The translations under genes were made by a program, and so were the position numbers. The notes beneath the pieces were generated by a model. The model was not told where the DNA came from. It ran no database searches and saw nothing but the letters and a program-made list of their open reading frames with translations. Positions 44,513-53,409 of a DNA stretch of 64,000 bases are shown piece by piece (the first letter of the stretch is position 1; the number at the start of each line of letters is the position of its first letter). Source of the stretch: Cohaesibacter gelatinilyticus (GTDB taxonomy: Bacteria > Pseudomonadota > Alphaproteobacteria > Rhizobiales > Cohaesibacteraceae); the NCBI RefSeq assembly GCF_900215605.1, contig NZ_OBEL01000001.1, forward strand, positions 372,001 through 436,000. Reading direction: 5' to 3'.

Positions 44513-46093
44513 TTAGCTCTCCTTCTTTGCAGAAGATTGAGGTTTGGATTTAGGGAGCGGATGTGTGTCGTTCGGCGGCATTTTGTCATGTTTGGTCACC
44601 GGCTTTGCAGCTTTGGGAGCGCGTAAGTATCCGGTCACGGAACGATTCTCTTTCAGATACTTTGCGGCAACATCCTGAACATCCTTGATGGAGAGTTCGC
44701 TTAATTTTTGGGGCCAATCACGGATATCATCGAGAGTGCCGCCGGTTGTCAGAGTTCGCCCAACGATATTGGCCAAAGTGACCTGGTTGTCCTGACTATA
44801 GTAACTTTGCGTAAGTATTGACCGTTTGGCCCGCTTCAACTCTTCTTCACTAACGCCATCGTCTATCAGGCGTTGGATCTGTGCGCCAATGGCCGTATCC
44901 ACATCAACAAGTGTCTTGCCAGCAGCAGGAGAGCCATAAATATAGAAAGTCGTATCATCCAGCCCATTGGAGGAATAGCCTGCCCCGGCAGATGTCGCGA
45001 TCTTGTCCTTTACAACCAAGGTTTGATAGAGGCGGGAATTGGTGCCTGATCCGAGGATATATCCAAGCAGATCCAAGGCGTAAGATTCCTTGCCAGTCGC
45101 TGAGGTATAGCTCGGTACCACATATGAACGGCTCATTTGTGGTTGGGTGACGCGCTCATGTCGCAAAGTGAGCGTGCGTGCAGTACGTTGTGGTGGTTCT
45201 ATTGGCCGAATACGAGGACCCGGTTCGGCTCGGCGTTTGACTTTGCCGTAGGTCTCCTTCGCCAGCTTCTTGATTTCTTCCGCATTCACATCACCTGCCA
45301 CAATGAGAATGGCATTGTTGGGCGTGTAATAAGTATTGTAGAAATTGAGAGCTGTTTCTCGATCCAGTTTCTCGATTTCATGAGCCCAGCCAATGACCGG
45401 CTTGCCATAGGGGTGATTGCGATAAAGCGATGCTGAGACTGCTTCTCCCAATAGCGAGCTTGGAACGCTATCCGTACGGCTTACACGTTCTTCCTGAACC
45501 ACCTGGCGCTCTGGATTGACCTGATCTTCGCGCAACACCAGATTCGCCATGCGATCTGCTTCCATTGCCATCATGGTTGGTAGATGCTGTTTGGCAACAC
45601 GCTGGTAATAGGCCGTGAAGTCATAAGAAGTGAAAGCGTTTTCCTGGCCTCCGACGGATTCGATGATTCGCGAAAACTCTCCGTCAGGATGCTCCTTGGT
45701 GCCTTTGAACATCAGATGTTCGAGAAAATGTGCAATGCCGGTTTCGCCGGGTTTTTCATCGGCGGAGCCCACTTTGTACCAAACCATATGGGTTGCTACC
45801 GGTGCCCGATGATCGGGAATCACAATCACCTGCATGCCGTTGTCGAGTTCAAACTGCGAGAAATTGGCGCCAAGGGAAGGCAGATCCGCGAGCGATTCGG
45901 TCATTTTGCCCGGAACATCATTTCCGCTTTTATACAGAACGGACTGTATGACGGGGATTGGCACAGCGTCATTGCTAGCATGCACTCCGTGAGCTGAGGC
46001 TTGAGTAACGGCAACCGAACTAAGAAGCGCAAAGAAGCAGCTCTTCAATAGCCATTTGGAGGAAGGAGAAGGTGGATTCGAAAACTGGCGCAT
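44513..46093 (-). CDS. M16-family zinc metallopeptidase (catalytic subunit)
   Basis: The 526-residue exported protein has a hydrophobic N-terminal signal (KWLLKSCFFALLSSVAVTQA) and two M16 domains. The zinc site is complete: HFLEH at residues 122-126 and a downstream Glu in RQVVQEERVSRTD about 75 residues later. The second domain carries the GSGTNSRLYQTLVVKDKIAT-type motif and GVSEEELKRAKRSI. Such PqqL/pitrilysin-like enzymes degrade small peptides in the periplasm, and pairs with a zinc-less subunit resemble mitochondrial processing peptidase. ATG 46093 has GGAG six nt upstream. The partner gene follows 3 bp downstream. Confidence 0.94.
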   Translation of the reverse strand: MRQFSNPPSPSSKWLLKSCFFALLSSVAVTQASAHGVHASNDAVPIPVIQSVLYKSGNDVPGKMTESLADLPSLGANFSQFELDNGMQVIVIPDHRAPVATHMVWYKVGSADEKPGETGIAHFLEHLMFKGTKEHPDGEFSRIIESVGGQENAFTSYDFTAYYQRVAKQHLPTMMAMEADRMANLVLREDQVNPERQVVQEERVSRTDSVPSSLLGEAVSASLYRNHPYGKPVIGWAHEIEKLDRETALNFYNTYYTPNNAILIVAGDVNAEEIKKLAKETYGKVKRRAEPGPRIRPIEPPQRTARTLTLRHERVTQPQMSRSYVVPSYTSATGKESYALDLLGYILGSGTNSRLYQTLVVKDKIATSAGAGYSSNGLDDTTFYIYGSPAAGKTLVDVDTAIGAQIQRLIDDGVSEEELKRAKRSILTQSYYSQDNQVTLANIVGRTLTTGGTLDDIRDWPQKLSELSIKDVQDVAAKYLKENRSVTGYLRAPKAAKPVTKHDKMPPNDTHPLPKSKPQSSAKKES

Positions 46094-46694
46094 ATATCAC
46101 TCCAGAAAATGGGTCCCGGATCGGGTAAATGAAAGGAACTGATATGATCCTTGAAATGTAGGAACCACTCTGATCACACCCAAATGAAATGTTCGTAAGT
46201 ATTTGAGTACTTTCTCTATCCCTATGAAAGGAAAAAGGTTTCAGGACGAACTGTGTCTGTAATCGTGGATAATGATTCCTTGTGAAGCCAAATTGAGGCT
46301 GTGTTTGTGGTCTAAACATGGCGAGCTGAGATACATGAACAGGTCTTTCCTTGACGATGTGAGCGGTACAACGGACATCTCAGCCGCTGTAATGGCCAGA
46401 TATGGGAGCCTCGGAGAATCTCGTGTAGGTCAACAAGGATCACGGTCATTGGAAAAACGGAGAAACAGGGGATTTGCACATTCTCAGAGTTGCATTTGCA
46501 ACTTTGGTCGGCATTTTCCAGTTGGTTGTTGTCAGGAAAATGATAACAACCGGGGAAAAACTGAGGATTTCCACCTATTTTGTTCCAATCAGAACCAATT
46601 CTCCTTGGCAATTGGGCGAAGAATACTCCCTCAAAAGGTGCGAAAACAAGATTTCTATAAATATTACAAAGAACTAGCTTCAGATTCTGTTGTC
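46094..46694. other. 600-bp gap upstream of the atp promoter, no supported gene
   Basis: The region between the divergent M16 peptidase and F0 ATP synthase operons has open frames up to 186 codons (plus strand 46272-46832), but these have no ribosome binding site, no recognisable motif and a composition unlike the neighbours. I consider it non-coding, carrying the promoters of both operons. The sequence is AT-richer than the flanks. Confidence 0.45.
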
Positions 46695-46723
46695 TTGACA
46701 CCCCAAGGCCTCGCGATTATGGT
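46695..46723 (+). promoter_or_regulatory. sigma-70-type promoter of the F0 ATP synthase operon
   Basis: TTGACA at 46695-46700 and TATGGT at 46718-46723 are separated by exactly 17 bp, 113 bp upstream of atpI. It is the best housekeeping-type promoter I saw in the window. Confidence 0.72.
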
Positions 46724-46836
46724 GCGCCCGTCTTCGATAGCTCGGTTTATCCGACTTCGTTACAAGCTCGATCATCGTCTTGGCGGGCAAAACCTGGCGC
46801 CGCGATATCCATCAGGCAGGAACGGGAATTGACGCG

Positions 46837-47205
46837 ATGAATTCTGATGAACGGGACAGTAAGCTTGAAGTAGGTAAGACCGGAAAAGAGCTAGAAGAGA
46901 CCAAGGAGCTGGACAGCCGCCTCGAGGAACTGGATGCAAAGCTGGCGCAAATGACGCAGCAAGGTGATCAGGACCAAGGGGCGCAACAAGGAAACGGGGC
47001 AAATGCATCTGGCCTCGCCATGGCATGGCGATTGGGATCAGAGTTTATTGCCGGTGTCTTTGTTGGTGGTGCGATTGGATGGCTCATTGACAAATGGTTT
47101 GGCCTGGCGCCTTGGGGAATGATCATATTCATCCTTCTCGGTTTCATGGCAGGTATGCTAAATATGCTGCGCTCGGCGGGGAAGATATCTCCTCCGGGTG
47201 AGTAA
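46837..47205 (+). CDS. atpI: ATP synthase F0 accessory protein AtpI/AtpZ type
   Basis: The 122-residue protein has a charged N-terminal half with a probable coiled coil ([20 protein letters not shown]) and two C-terminal membrane helices ([20 protein letters not shown] and [20 protein letters not shown]), the GWLIDxWFGxxPWG signature of alphaproteobacterial AtpI. AtpI assists assembly of the c-ring and Mg uptake in some species. It is the first gene of the F0 operon, 113 bp after a good promoter. The frame is open from 46780 but ATG 46837 fits the family length; it is preceded by GGAACGGGAA. Confidence 0.9.
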   Translation: MNSDERDSKLEVGKTGKELEETKELDSRLEELDAKLAQMTQQGDQDQGAQQGNGANASGLAMAWRLGSEFIAGVFVGGAIGWLIDKWFGLAPWGMIIFILLGFMAGMLNMLRSAGKISPPGE

Positions 47206-47282
47206 AAACAAACTGGGCAGGATGGCTTCAAAGCTTTTTGCCTCGAAGTGCGACTTGGACATCTAATAAAGGGGCTCACGCC

Positions 47283-48035
47283 GTGGCCAACGATCCGATC
47301 TCACAATTTAAGATCAATTCGATCTTTTCTCTAGGCGAAGTCGGTGGCGTTGAGTTCGCAATGACGAACTCCGCTGTTTTCATGATTGCAACCATTGTTG
47401 TGATCTCCAGCTTCCTGATCATGTCTACATCTGGCCGTGGTCTGGTGCCTAGCCGCTGGCAATCAACGGCGGAGCTTGTTTATGAGCTCGTGGCGAGTAC
47501 GCTAAGGAACACAGCAGGTACCGAAGGGATGAAGTTCTTCCCACTGGTATTCTCCTTGTTCACTTTCGTTCTGACCGCCAACCTGATTGGCATGTTCCCT
47601 TACTTCTTCACCGTTACCTCGCACATCATCGTTACGCTTGCGCTGGCCCTGCTGGTGATCACCACTGTGATCCTGTACGGCTTCATGCGCAACGGCATTG
47701 GCTTCCTGAAGCTTTTTGTGCCTTCTGGTGTTCCGGGCGCTATCCTGCCCTTCATCGTTATCATTGAAATTCTGTCATTCCTGTCCCGTCCAGTCAGCCT
47801 GTCGCTGCGTCTGTTCGGTAACATGCTGGCTGGTCACATCGTCCTCAAGGTTTTTGCGGGCTTTATCGTGTCCTTGACAGCAGCAGGTGCTGCGGGTTGG
47901 CTGGGTGCTATATTCCCATTTGCCATGACCATCGCGCTGACAGCTCTGGAGTTCCTGGTCGCTTGTTTGCAGGCTTACGTCTTTACGATCCTGACCTGCG
48001 TATATCTGAATGACGCGATCCACCCGTCTCATTAG
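47283..48035 (+). CDS. atpB: ATP synthase F0 subunit a
   Basis: The 250-residue integral membrane subunit forms the proton half-channels against the c-ring. It has the family helices, including [20 protein letters not shown] and the essential arginine in [17 protein letters not shown], followed by [20 protein letters not shown]. The start is GTG at 47283 ([19 protein letters not shown]) with AAAGGGG upstream; the frame extends 15 codons further but without support. It is preceded by atpI (77 bp) and followed by atpE (97 bp). Confidence 0.97.
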   Translation: MANDPISQFKINSIFSLGEVGGVEFAMTNSAVFMIATIVVISSFLIMSTSGRGLVPSRWQSTAELVYELVASTLRNTAGTEGMKFFPLVFSLFTFVLTANLIGMFPYFFTVTSHIIVTLALALLVITTVILYGFMRNGIGFLKLFVPSGVPGAILPFIVIIEILSFLSRPVSLSLRLFGNMLAGHIVLKVFAGFIVSLTAAGAAGWLGAIFPFAMTIALTALEFLVACLQAYVFTILTCVYLNDAIHPSH

Positions 48036-48131
48036 AGGTGCCAATAGGCAACTTGAACCAGGTCCTGGTGGAAAAGTTTCGAACTATCAACCTAACTCGA
48101 ATTCTCGTTTGATTTAATAGGAGAGATCACA

Positions 48132-48359
48132 ATGGAAGCTGAAGCAGCAAAGCTGATTGGTGCTGGTATCGCTTGCATCGGTATGGGTGGCGCAGGCATC
48201 GGCGTGGGCACCATCTTTGGTAACTACCTGTCTGGCGCTCTGCGGAACCCTTCTGCAGCCCCAGCCCAGTTCACCAACGCGCTGATCGGTGCAGCCCTTG
48301 CTGAAGGTCTTGGTATCTTCTCTCTCGTTGTTGCCCTGATTCTCCTCTTCGTAGCTTAA
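48132..48359 (+). CDS. atpE: ATP synthase F0 subunit c
   Basis: The 75-residue hairpin protein forms the rotor ring. Helix 1 is the glycine-rich [20 protein letters not shown]; the polar loop [10 protein letters not shown] follows; helix 2 has the proton-binding carboxylate Glu58 in [20 protein letters not shown]. No sodium-site residues are evident, so it is proton-coupled. The ATG has TAGGAGAG eight nt upstream, the strongest in the operon, which fits the high copy number of c. A stable hairpin separates it from the next gene. Confidence 0.98.
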   Translation: MEAEAAKLIGAGIACIGMGGAGIGVGTIFGNYLSGALRNPSAAPAQFTNALIGAALAEGLGIFSLVVALILLFVA

Positions 48360-48402
48360 TCCTAAGCAAATACGAAGATTCAAAAAACGTCGGTTCCGCC
48401 TT

Positions 48403-48438
48403 GCTCTGCTAGACTCTCTTTTATTGTTCTAGCAGAGC
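48403..48438 (+). promoter_or_regulatory. hairpin between atpE and the b' gene
   Basis: GCTCTGCTAGA (48403-48413) and TCTAGCAGAGC (48428-48438) form a perfect 11-bp stem with a 14-nt loop in a 121-bp gap inside the operon. No T tract follows, so it is not a classical terminator; it may protect or process the mRNA, or attenuate the downstream genes. Confidence 0.6.
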
Positions 48439-48480
48439 GGGCAAGTAAAAAATGATCCGGCTTTTGATTGGGAGATTGCA

Positions 48481-49032
48481 ATGACGAAGAACCTGATTGA
48501 CTCGCAAGAAGGCATTCCAGGTATGATGGAAGATACGGGGGCGAATTTTCCTCCGTTTGATTCCGCTACCTACGGTTCTCAAATTTTGTGGTTGGTTATT
48601 ACTTTTGGGCTTCTCTACTATCTGATGTCCAAAGTGGCACTGCCGCGCATTGCGAACATTCTTGAAGTACGGCGTGACAGGATTGCCAGTGACCTTGGAG
48701 AGGCTGAAAGCCTCAAAAAGGAAACCGATGAAGCGATCGCCTCATACGAGCAATCCCTGGCAGAAGCTCGCCAGAAAGCTCATGGCATCGCCCAATCTGC
48801 TCGTGATACGGCAAAGGCGGACATCGAGTCCAAAAATGCTGAGATCGAAGCAGACATTGCCAAACAGCTGGTAGCGGCAGAGGAAAAAATCTCTGCGGTG
48901 AAAGCCAAGGCAATGGGCGAAGTTGAAGAGATCGCTCAGAGCACGACCGAGGCAATTCTGGAGCAGATTATGGGCTCCGGCGTCGCAGCAAAAGACGTTG
49001 CAGTGGCTGTAGCAGCTGCAAAAGCGAATTAA
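48481..49032 (+). CDS. atpG: ATP synthase F0 subunit b' (b-like)
   Basis: The 183-residue peripheral-stalk subunit has a short N-terminal tail, one membrane helix (SQILWLVITFGLLYYLMSKV) and a long amphipathic, Ala/Glu/Lys-rich coiled coil (LEVRRDRIASDLGEAESLKK and onward). Its N-terminal extension (MTKNLIDSQEGIPGMMEDTG) and position before atpF identify it as b', the divergent b subunit of photosynthetic and alphaproteobacterial enzymes, here called atpF' or atpG depending on the nomenclature. It pairs with b in a heterodimeric stator. 11 bp separate it from atpF. Confidence 0.93.
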   Translation: MTKNLIDSQEGIPGMMEDTGANFPPFDSATYGSQILWLVITFGLLYYLMSKVALPRIANILEVRRDRIASDLGEAESLKKETDEAIASYEQSLAEARQKAHGIAQSARDTAKADIESKNAEIEADIAKQLVAAEEKISAVKAKAMGEVEEIAQSTTEAILEQIMGSGVAAKDVAVAVAAAKAN

Positions 49033-49043
49033 GGGAGTGCATC

Positions 49044-49526
49044 ATGGGTGACGCAACTTTATGGGCTTTTGTCGCGCTGATCGTTTTCTTTGGTATCATC
49101 ATCAAAGCTGGTGTACCGGGAATGATTGCTGCAGCCCTCGACAAACGCGCAAAATCTATCGAGGATGAGCTGGATCAGGCTCGTCGTCTGCGTGAAGAAG
49201 CACAGGCTCTGTTGGCGGAATACCAGCGTAAGCAGCGTGAAGCGGAAAGCGAAGCTGAGGAAATCGTTACCTTGGCCAAGCGTGAAGCAGAAGCGATGGA
49301 AAAAGACGCTGCGGCCAAGATTCAGGACTATGTAGCTCGCCGTACCAAACAGGCTGAAGAAAAGATTGCTCAGGCTGAAAGTCAGGCAATTGCTGAAGTC
49401 AAGGGTGCAGCAACCGATGTTGCTGTTTCTGCGGCCGAAAGCATTCTGGCCAAGCAGATGGGCGGTAAAGCAGGCAAGGCCCTGCTGAAGGCCTCTATTG
49501 AGGAAGTTGGCGGAAAGCTCAACTAA
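49044..49526 (+). CDS. atpF: ATP synthase F0 subunit b
   Basis: The 160-residue subunit has an N-terminal membrane helix (LWAFVALIVFFGIIIKAGVP) and a long coiled coil (LDKRAKSIEDELDQARRLRE, KREAEAMEKDAAAKIQDYVA). The GxPGMIAAALDKRAKxIEDEL junction is typical of alphaproteobacterial AtpF. It dimerises with b' and connects F0 to the delta subunit of F1. It is the last gene of the F0 operon; a strong terminator follows and no F1 genes are present, as expected for alphaproteobacteria where F1 lies elsewhere. Confidence 0.96.
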   Translation: MGDATLWAFVALIVFFGIIIKAGVPGMIAAALDKRAKSIEDELDQARRLREEAQALLAEYQRKQREAESEAEEIVTLAKREAEAMEKDAAAKIQDYVARRTKQAEEKIAQAESQAIAEVKGAATDVAVSAAESILAKQMGGKAGKALLKASIEEVGGKLN

Positions 49527-49570
49527 ATCAAAAGAGCGCCGGATCCTTCACCGGATCACCAAAAGAGTTT

Positions 49571-49604
49571 AAAAGGCCGTGGCAAACTTTGCCGCGGCCT
49601 TTTT
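49571..49604 (+). terminator. rho-independent terminator of the F0 operon
   Basis: AAAAGGCCGTGGCAA and TTGCCGCGGCCTTTT make a long stem (one G-T pair, small loop) followed by TTTTT, 45 bp after atpF. Confidence 0.93.
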
Positions 49605-49831
49605 AGGTTGTGGCCGCTTTGAAGGAACCTGTTTCTGCATGGTTTGTTTGGTAGAATGTCCGCGCGAGATCCTCTGAAATGATGCGTTGGTCTCATCAAG
49701 TCCTTATGGGAAATGAATTGCCTTGTGATTTGGGAAAGCAATGTCCCAATACTGCTTTCGTTCATTCGAACTGATCCCATATAATGATATGCGTCTTACT
49801 TCGTGCTCATATTTTTCTGGTAGATAAATCC

Positions 49832-50899
49832 ATGGCAATTTTAAAAAACATCGGCCTTACTTTTGTGGTCTGCATGCTGATATCCAGTCAGACGGTCTGG
49901 GCTATAGATCACGACCTTCAAAAGTCGATTGATGACGCCAAGGAGGCTGGCAAACTGCAAGGGCTTCATCAAGTGATTGTGTATCATAAGGGGAAACTCA
50001 TTGTTGATGCCAGTTATCAGGGGTTGGATCAGAGATGGGGTAGCCCACTCGGGATGCGAGAGTTCGACGATGGCAGCCTGCATGATCTGCGCTCTGTTAC
50101 CAAGAGCATAACCAGCCTGATTTATGGAATAGCTTTGGCTGAGGGAAAGGTGCCCGATCCATCGAGAAGCCTCTATGCAGCATTTCCAAAATACAAGGAT
50201 CTGGGTGAAGAAGAGGGCCGTAGTAGCATTTCAGTTGACGATACTCTTAGCATGCGAATGGGAATAGAGTGGGACGAAAGCCTACCCTATACGGACAAAC
50301 GCAACAGCGAAATCGCCATGGAGTTTTCCAAGGACCGCTATCACTACGTGTTGAGCCGACCATTGCAGGGAAAGCCAGGCGAAAAATGGGTCTATAATGG
50401 AGGAGCGACAGCGCTGGTTGGCCGTTTGATAGCACAAGGAACAGGCGTGACGCTGGATGCATATGCCAAAGAGAAGCTGTTTGATCCGATGGGCATAGAT
50501 CAGTTTGAATGGGTGCGGGGAGCTGATAAGGAACCATCTGCTGCTTCTGGTCTGCGTCTCCGTGCCAAGGACCTCGCCAAAATCGGATTGATGATCAATC
50601 AGGGTGGAAAATGGCAGGGTAAGCAGATAGTGCCTCTTGATTGGATCAAGACATCACTGGAACCCAGAACCGTTACGAGTTCCGGCTTGAAATATGGCTA
50701 TTTCTGGTATCTCTCCCCGCGAGGTGAACCACCCTATTGGGCCGCTGGGTTCGGAAATGGAGGCCAGCAATTGATCATCAATAAAGGACTGGATTTCGTT
50801 GTTGTCATTTATGCTGGCAATTACAATCAACGGGATGCCTGGAAGATGCCAAGGTCATTGGTTGAAAACCATCTATTGCCCAAACTTCTTCCCAAGTGA
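49832..50899 (+). CDS. serine hydrolase of the class C beta-lactamase family
   Basis: The 355-residue exported protein has a signal peptide (KNIGLTFVVCMLISSQTVWA) and a beta-lactamase/DD-peptidase fold. The active-site SxxK is SVTK at residues 88-91 (DLRSVTKSITSLIYG) and the second motif is YNG at residues 188-190 (KWVYNGGATALVGRLI). The third motif HxG/KxG is not obvious; GFGNGGQQLIINKG near the end occupies the place. It is closest to the broad beta-lactamase-related serine hydrolase group (EstB-like esterases, alkaline D-peptidases), not to true AmpC. The frame is open from 49784; ATG 49832 gives the signal peptide. Substrate unknown. Confidence 0.85.
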   Translation: MAILKNIGLTFVVCMLISSQTVWAIDHDLQKSIDDAKEAGKLQGLHQVIVYHKGKLIVDASYQGLDQRWGSPLGMREFDDGSLHDLRSVTKSITSLIYGIALAEGKVPDPSRSLYAAFPKYKDLGEEEGRSSISVDDTLSMRMGIEWDESLPYTDKRNSEIAMEFSKDRYHYVLSRPLQGKPGEKWVYNGGATALVGRLIAQGTGVTLDAYAKEKLFDPMGIDQFEWVRGADKEPSAASGLRLRAKDLAKIGLMINQGGKWQGKQIVPLDWIKTSLEPRTVTSSGLKYGYFWYLSPRGEPPYWAAGFGNGGQQLIINKGLDFVVVIYAGNYNQRDAWKMPRSLVENHLLPKLLPK

Positions 50900-50971
50900 G
50901 CCAAGGGCCTGACCTCAAAAGAGCGGAAACTCCGACTAATGACTGTCCCGGGAAACTGAATTTCTATATAC

Positions 50972-50987
50972 AAACGATTGTTCGTTT
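50972..50987. promoter_or_regulatory. 16-bp palindrome upstream of acuI, candidate TetR operator
   Basis: AAACGATTGTTCGTTT has perfect 6-bp arms (AAACGA/TCGTTT) around TTGT. It lies 67 bp before the acuI start, just past a TATATA, a typical place for a TetR-type operator. The TetR gene two genes downstream is the obvious candidate binder. Confidence 0.55.
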
Positions 50988-51054
50988 AATAAGCTCCATG
51001 CGAAGAATATTGAAAAGCATGTCAGGAGATCAGGACATGCGAATGGAGAGAGAA

Positions 51055-52053
51055 ATGGATCAGTTCAAAGCGATTGTGATTGACCGTGACGAGGAGAAAA
51101 AGCAAAGCGTTGCAGTCAAAACCCTGAACCAAAGTGACTTGATGGATGGCGATGTTACCGTTCAAGTGGCCTATTCTACAGTCAATTACAAAGATGGCCT
51201 GGCCATTACCGGCAAAAGCCCCGTGGTTCGTCGCTGGCCCATGATACCTGGCATTGATATGGCGGGAACGGTTTTGGCGTCAGATAATTCTGACTTCAAA
51301 CCTGGCCAGGAGGTTGTTCTCAATGGTTGGGGTGTTGGTGAGACCCATATGGGCGCCTATAGCCAGGTGGCGCGGGTCAAATCAGATTGGCTGATCCATA
51401 AGCCGGAAGGTCTGAGCGCAAAACATTGCATGGGAATTGGTACTGCTGGCTATACGTCCATGCTTTGCGTCATGGCTCTTGAGAAGGCTGGCCTGACGCC
51501 AGATAAAGGACCGATTCTTGTCACTGGGGCCGCTGGTGGCGTTGGCTCTGTTGCAATTGCCATCCTTTCCAAGCTTGGATACCACGTTATTGCGTCCACG
51601 GGGCGTAGCAGTGAAGAGGCGTATCTGAAAAGTCTTGGAGCTTCCGAATTGATTGATCGTGAGGAACTGTCGGGTCCGGCCCGGCCATTGAACAAGGAAA
51701 AGTGGGCGGGTGCCGTAGATGCGGTTGGCAGTCACACATTGGCCAATGTACTATCCATGACCCAATATGGTGGTGCAGTTGCTGCTTGTGGTTTGGCTCA
51801 AGGCATGGATCTGCCATCCAGTGTTGCCCCGTTCATTCTGCGTGGTGTCAGCCTGTTGGGCATTGATTCTGTGATGGCACCGAAAGCAAAACGAATCGAG
51901 GCATGGAGCCGTTTGGCTCAGGATCTGGATTTATCGAAGCTGGAAAGCCTGACCAAAACGGTTCCATTTGACGAGGCCATGCAGGCTGCCGCCGATATCG
52001 TGGACGGAAAAATCCGCGGTCGTATCATTATTGATATCGCCGATCAGGGCTGA
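51055..52053 (+). CDS. acuI: NADPH-dependent acrylyl-CoA reductase (AcuI/YhdH type)
   Basis: The 332-residue MDR-family reductase turns acrylyl-CoA into propionyl-CoA with NADPH. It starts MDQFKAIVIDRDEEKKQSVA and has VQVAYSTVNYKDGLAITGKS, PGIDMAGTVLASDNSDFKPG, LNGWGVGETHMGAYSQVAR, MGIGTAGYTSMLCVMALEKA, the nucleotide loop GPILVTGAAGGVGSVAIAIL and AACGLAQGMDLPSSVAPFIL, the AcuI/YhdH hallmarks. The length is exact for the family. The open frame runs 53 codons further upstream, but ATG 51055 has GGAGAG six nt before. A palindrome upstream and a TetR gene downstream resemble acuR-acuI units, so this may serve DMSP, acrylate or 3-hydroxypropionate use. Confidence 0.93.
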   Translation: MDQFKAIVIDRDEEKKQSVAVKTLNQSDLMDGDVTVQVAYSTVNYKDGLAITGKSPVVRRWPMIPGIDMAGTVLASDNSDFKPGQEVVLNGWGVGETHMGAYSQVARVKSDWLIHKPEGLSAKHCMGIGTAGYTSMLCVMALEKAGLTPDKGPILVTGAAGGVGSVAIAILSKLGYHVIASTGRSSEEAYLKSLGASELIDREELSGPARPLNKEKWAGAVDAVGSHTLANVLSMTQYGGAVAACGLAQGMDLPSSVAPFILRGVSLLGIDSVMAPKAKRIEAWSRLAQDLDLSKLESLTKTVPFDEAMQAAADIVDGKIRGRIIIDIADQG

Positions 52054-52285
52054 TCAGGCTGCAATCGTGAAGGCTCCATAGGTAAAATTAATAATACATA
52101 TGGAGCTTCGCAATCATGAATTATATGACCTGAAGAATGGTAAGCAGGGTCACCGATATTTCTGTCTATTGAAGTAAACAACGTAATCCGTGATAGTACG
52201 CCCGGTGCGATTGAATAAGGCTGCCAGTCAGCCGGAACAATAATGGGAAGCTTTAAGGCCTTAGATCCTTCAAGCTAAAGGGATT

Positions 52286-52933
52286 ATGACCTCCAAACGA
52301 AAAAATTTTACGCAGGAGAACCGCTCTACGCGAGATTTGATACTGGATATTGCCGAGCAGGAAATTGCAAAGAAAGGGGTGGAAGGGCTCAAACTGAAAG
52401 ATGTGGCAGAACAGGTCGGGGTGCAACTCCCATCCATCTATGCTCATTTCTCTAGCCGCAAAGAGGTATTAGAGGCTTTGGCGGACCGTTTGATGGATGA
52501 CTTATTGATCATTTACCACGATATCAAGGCATTGCCGCCTATGGAGGGCCTGTTGGCCAGCGCGGAAAAAACCATTGAATTCTACGTAACGCATTGCGGC
52601 TATGCCCGTTTGTTACTTGCTGACTTTCCTGCGCCTTTTGAGTATTCGGTCTTCAATAAATGTAGTTCCAAAATTCAGGAAGTGCTTGTCGTCATGGGCG
52701 ACATGATCAATCGTGGGGTAGAAGAGGGGACAGTTCGGCAGGTACCACCAGATTTACTTTTGTCCTTTCGCATGGGGATTACACTTTTTCCACTTTTTAT
52801 GCGTTCCGATATAGGTCGTAAGGAGATGGTTACTGATGCTGTTATCATTGAGAGGATTACCCGCGAGTCGCTATCATTGCTGCGCCAATTCCTGGAACCA
52901 GTAAGAAATGAAAATGGTGCCTGTCTCACATAA
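52286..52933 (+). CDS. TetR-family transcriptional regulator
   Basis: The 215-residue protein has the TetR helix-turn-helix (LILDIAEQEIAKKGVEGLKL, LKDVAEQVGVQLPSIYAHFS) and an all-helical ligand domain containing DDLLIIYHDIKALPPMEG and RMGITLFPLFMRSDIGRKEM. It is downstream of acuI in the same direction, 232 bp apart, and could be an AcuR-type repressor that responds to acrylate or a related acyl compound; I base this on context only. A 16-bp palindrome before acuI may be its operator. The start ATG has AAGGG just upstream with close spacing. Confidence 0.82.
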   Translation: MTSKRKNFTQENRSTRDLILDIAEQEIAKKGVEGLKLKDVAEQVGVQLPSIYAHFSSRKEVLEALADRLMDDLLIIYHDIKALPPMEGLLASAEKTIEFYVTHCGYARLLLADFPAPFEYSVFNKCSSKIQEVLVVMGDMINRGVEEGTVRQVPPDLLLSFRMGITLFPLFMRSDIGRKEMVTDAVIIERITRESLSLLRQFLEPVRNENGACLT

Positions 52934-53409
52934 TGTAGAGATCTGGATTCTATGGCCGAGAGATGAAAGCCGGAAACGCAGGAGGTGTTGTCGGCTTTTT
53001 TGCCAAGTGGAAGCAAGAAACAGCATTTAAAGCGTTACAGAAATCAATTTGTATATGTGCAAAAATTGCATATTTCATGAAAAAGCGCTTTTGTTTCAGT
53101 TGTGCACATATCTTTTTTTCTGCGTTCCATGCTCAGCATTGAAATATTATTCTATCAATAAGAAATATAATTTCAAAATTCATTCATAAATTGTTTTTTA
53201 TTCAAAAAAATTTGGGAAAAAATTAAATAATATTGTTCAGACTGCATTAAGGGCTTTTACAACAGGGAAGTTTGTGATTACCTCGCAGGAACAGATCAAG
53301 ACGAGGCGGTAAGAAAAGCCTAGATTTAAAAGGTGGATCGAAGTCAAGGTTCTGCCCTATTCGAGTCCTAGATGATCTGTTCGTGCAATAAGTCAAGTGA
53401 GTGAAAGCG
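52934..53409. other. AT-rich non-coding gap
   Basis: About 475 bp, very AT-rich between 53090 and 53230 (several runs of A or T of 6 and more). It contains an imperfect inverted repeat around TATATGTGCAA and TTGCATAT at 53052. It must hold the promoter for the 62-codon gene at 53410. No ORF is convincing. Confidence 0.5.

Noticed and set aside
46272-46832. 186-codon plus-strand frame upstream of atpI
   Set aside because: No ribosome binding site, no motif, runs over the promoter of the atp operon and into atpI in another frame.
52073-52106. GCTCCATA/TATGGAGC inverted repeat after acuI considered as a terminator
   Set aside because: Only 8 bp with an 18-nt AT-rich loop and no T tract; too weak to call.
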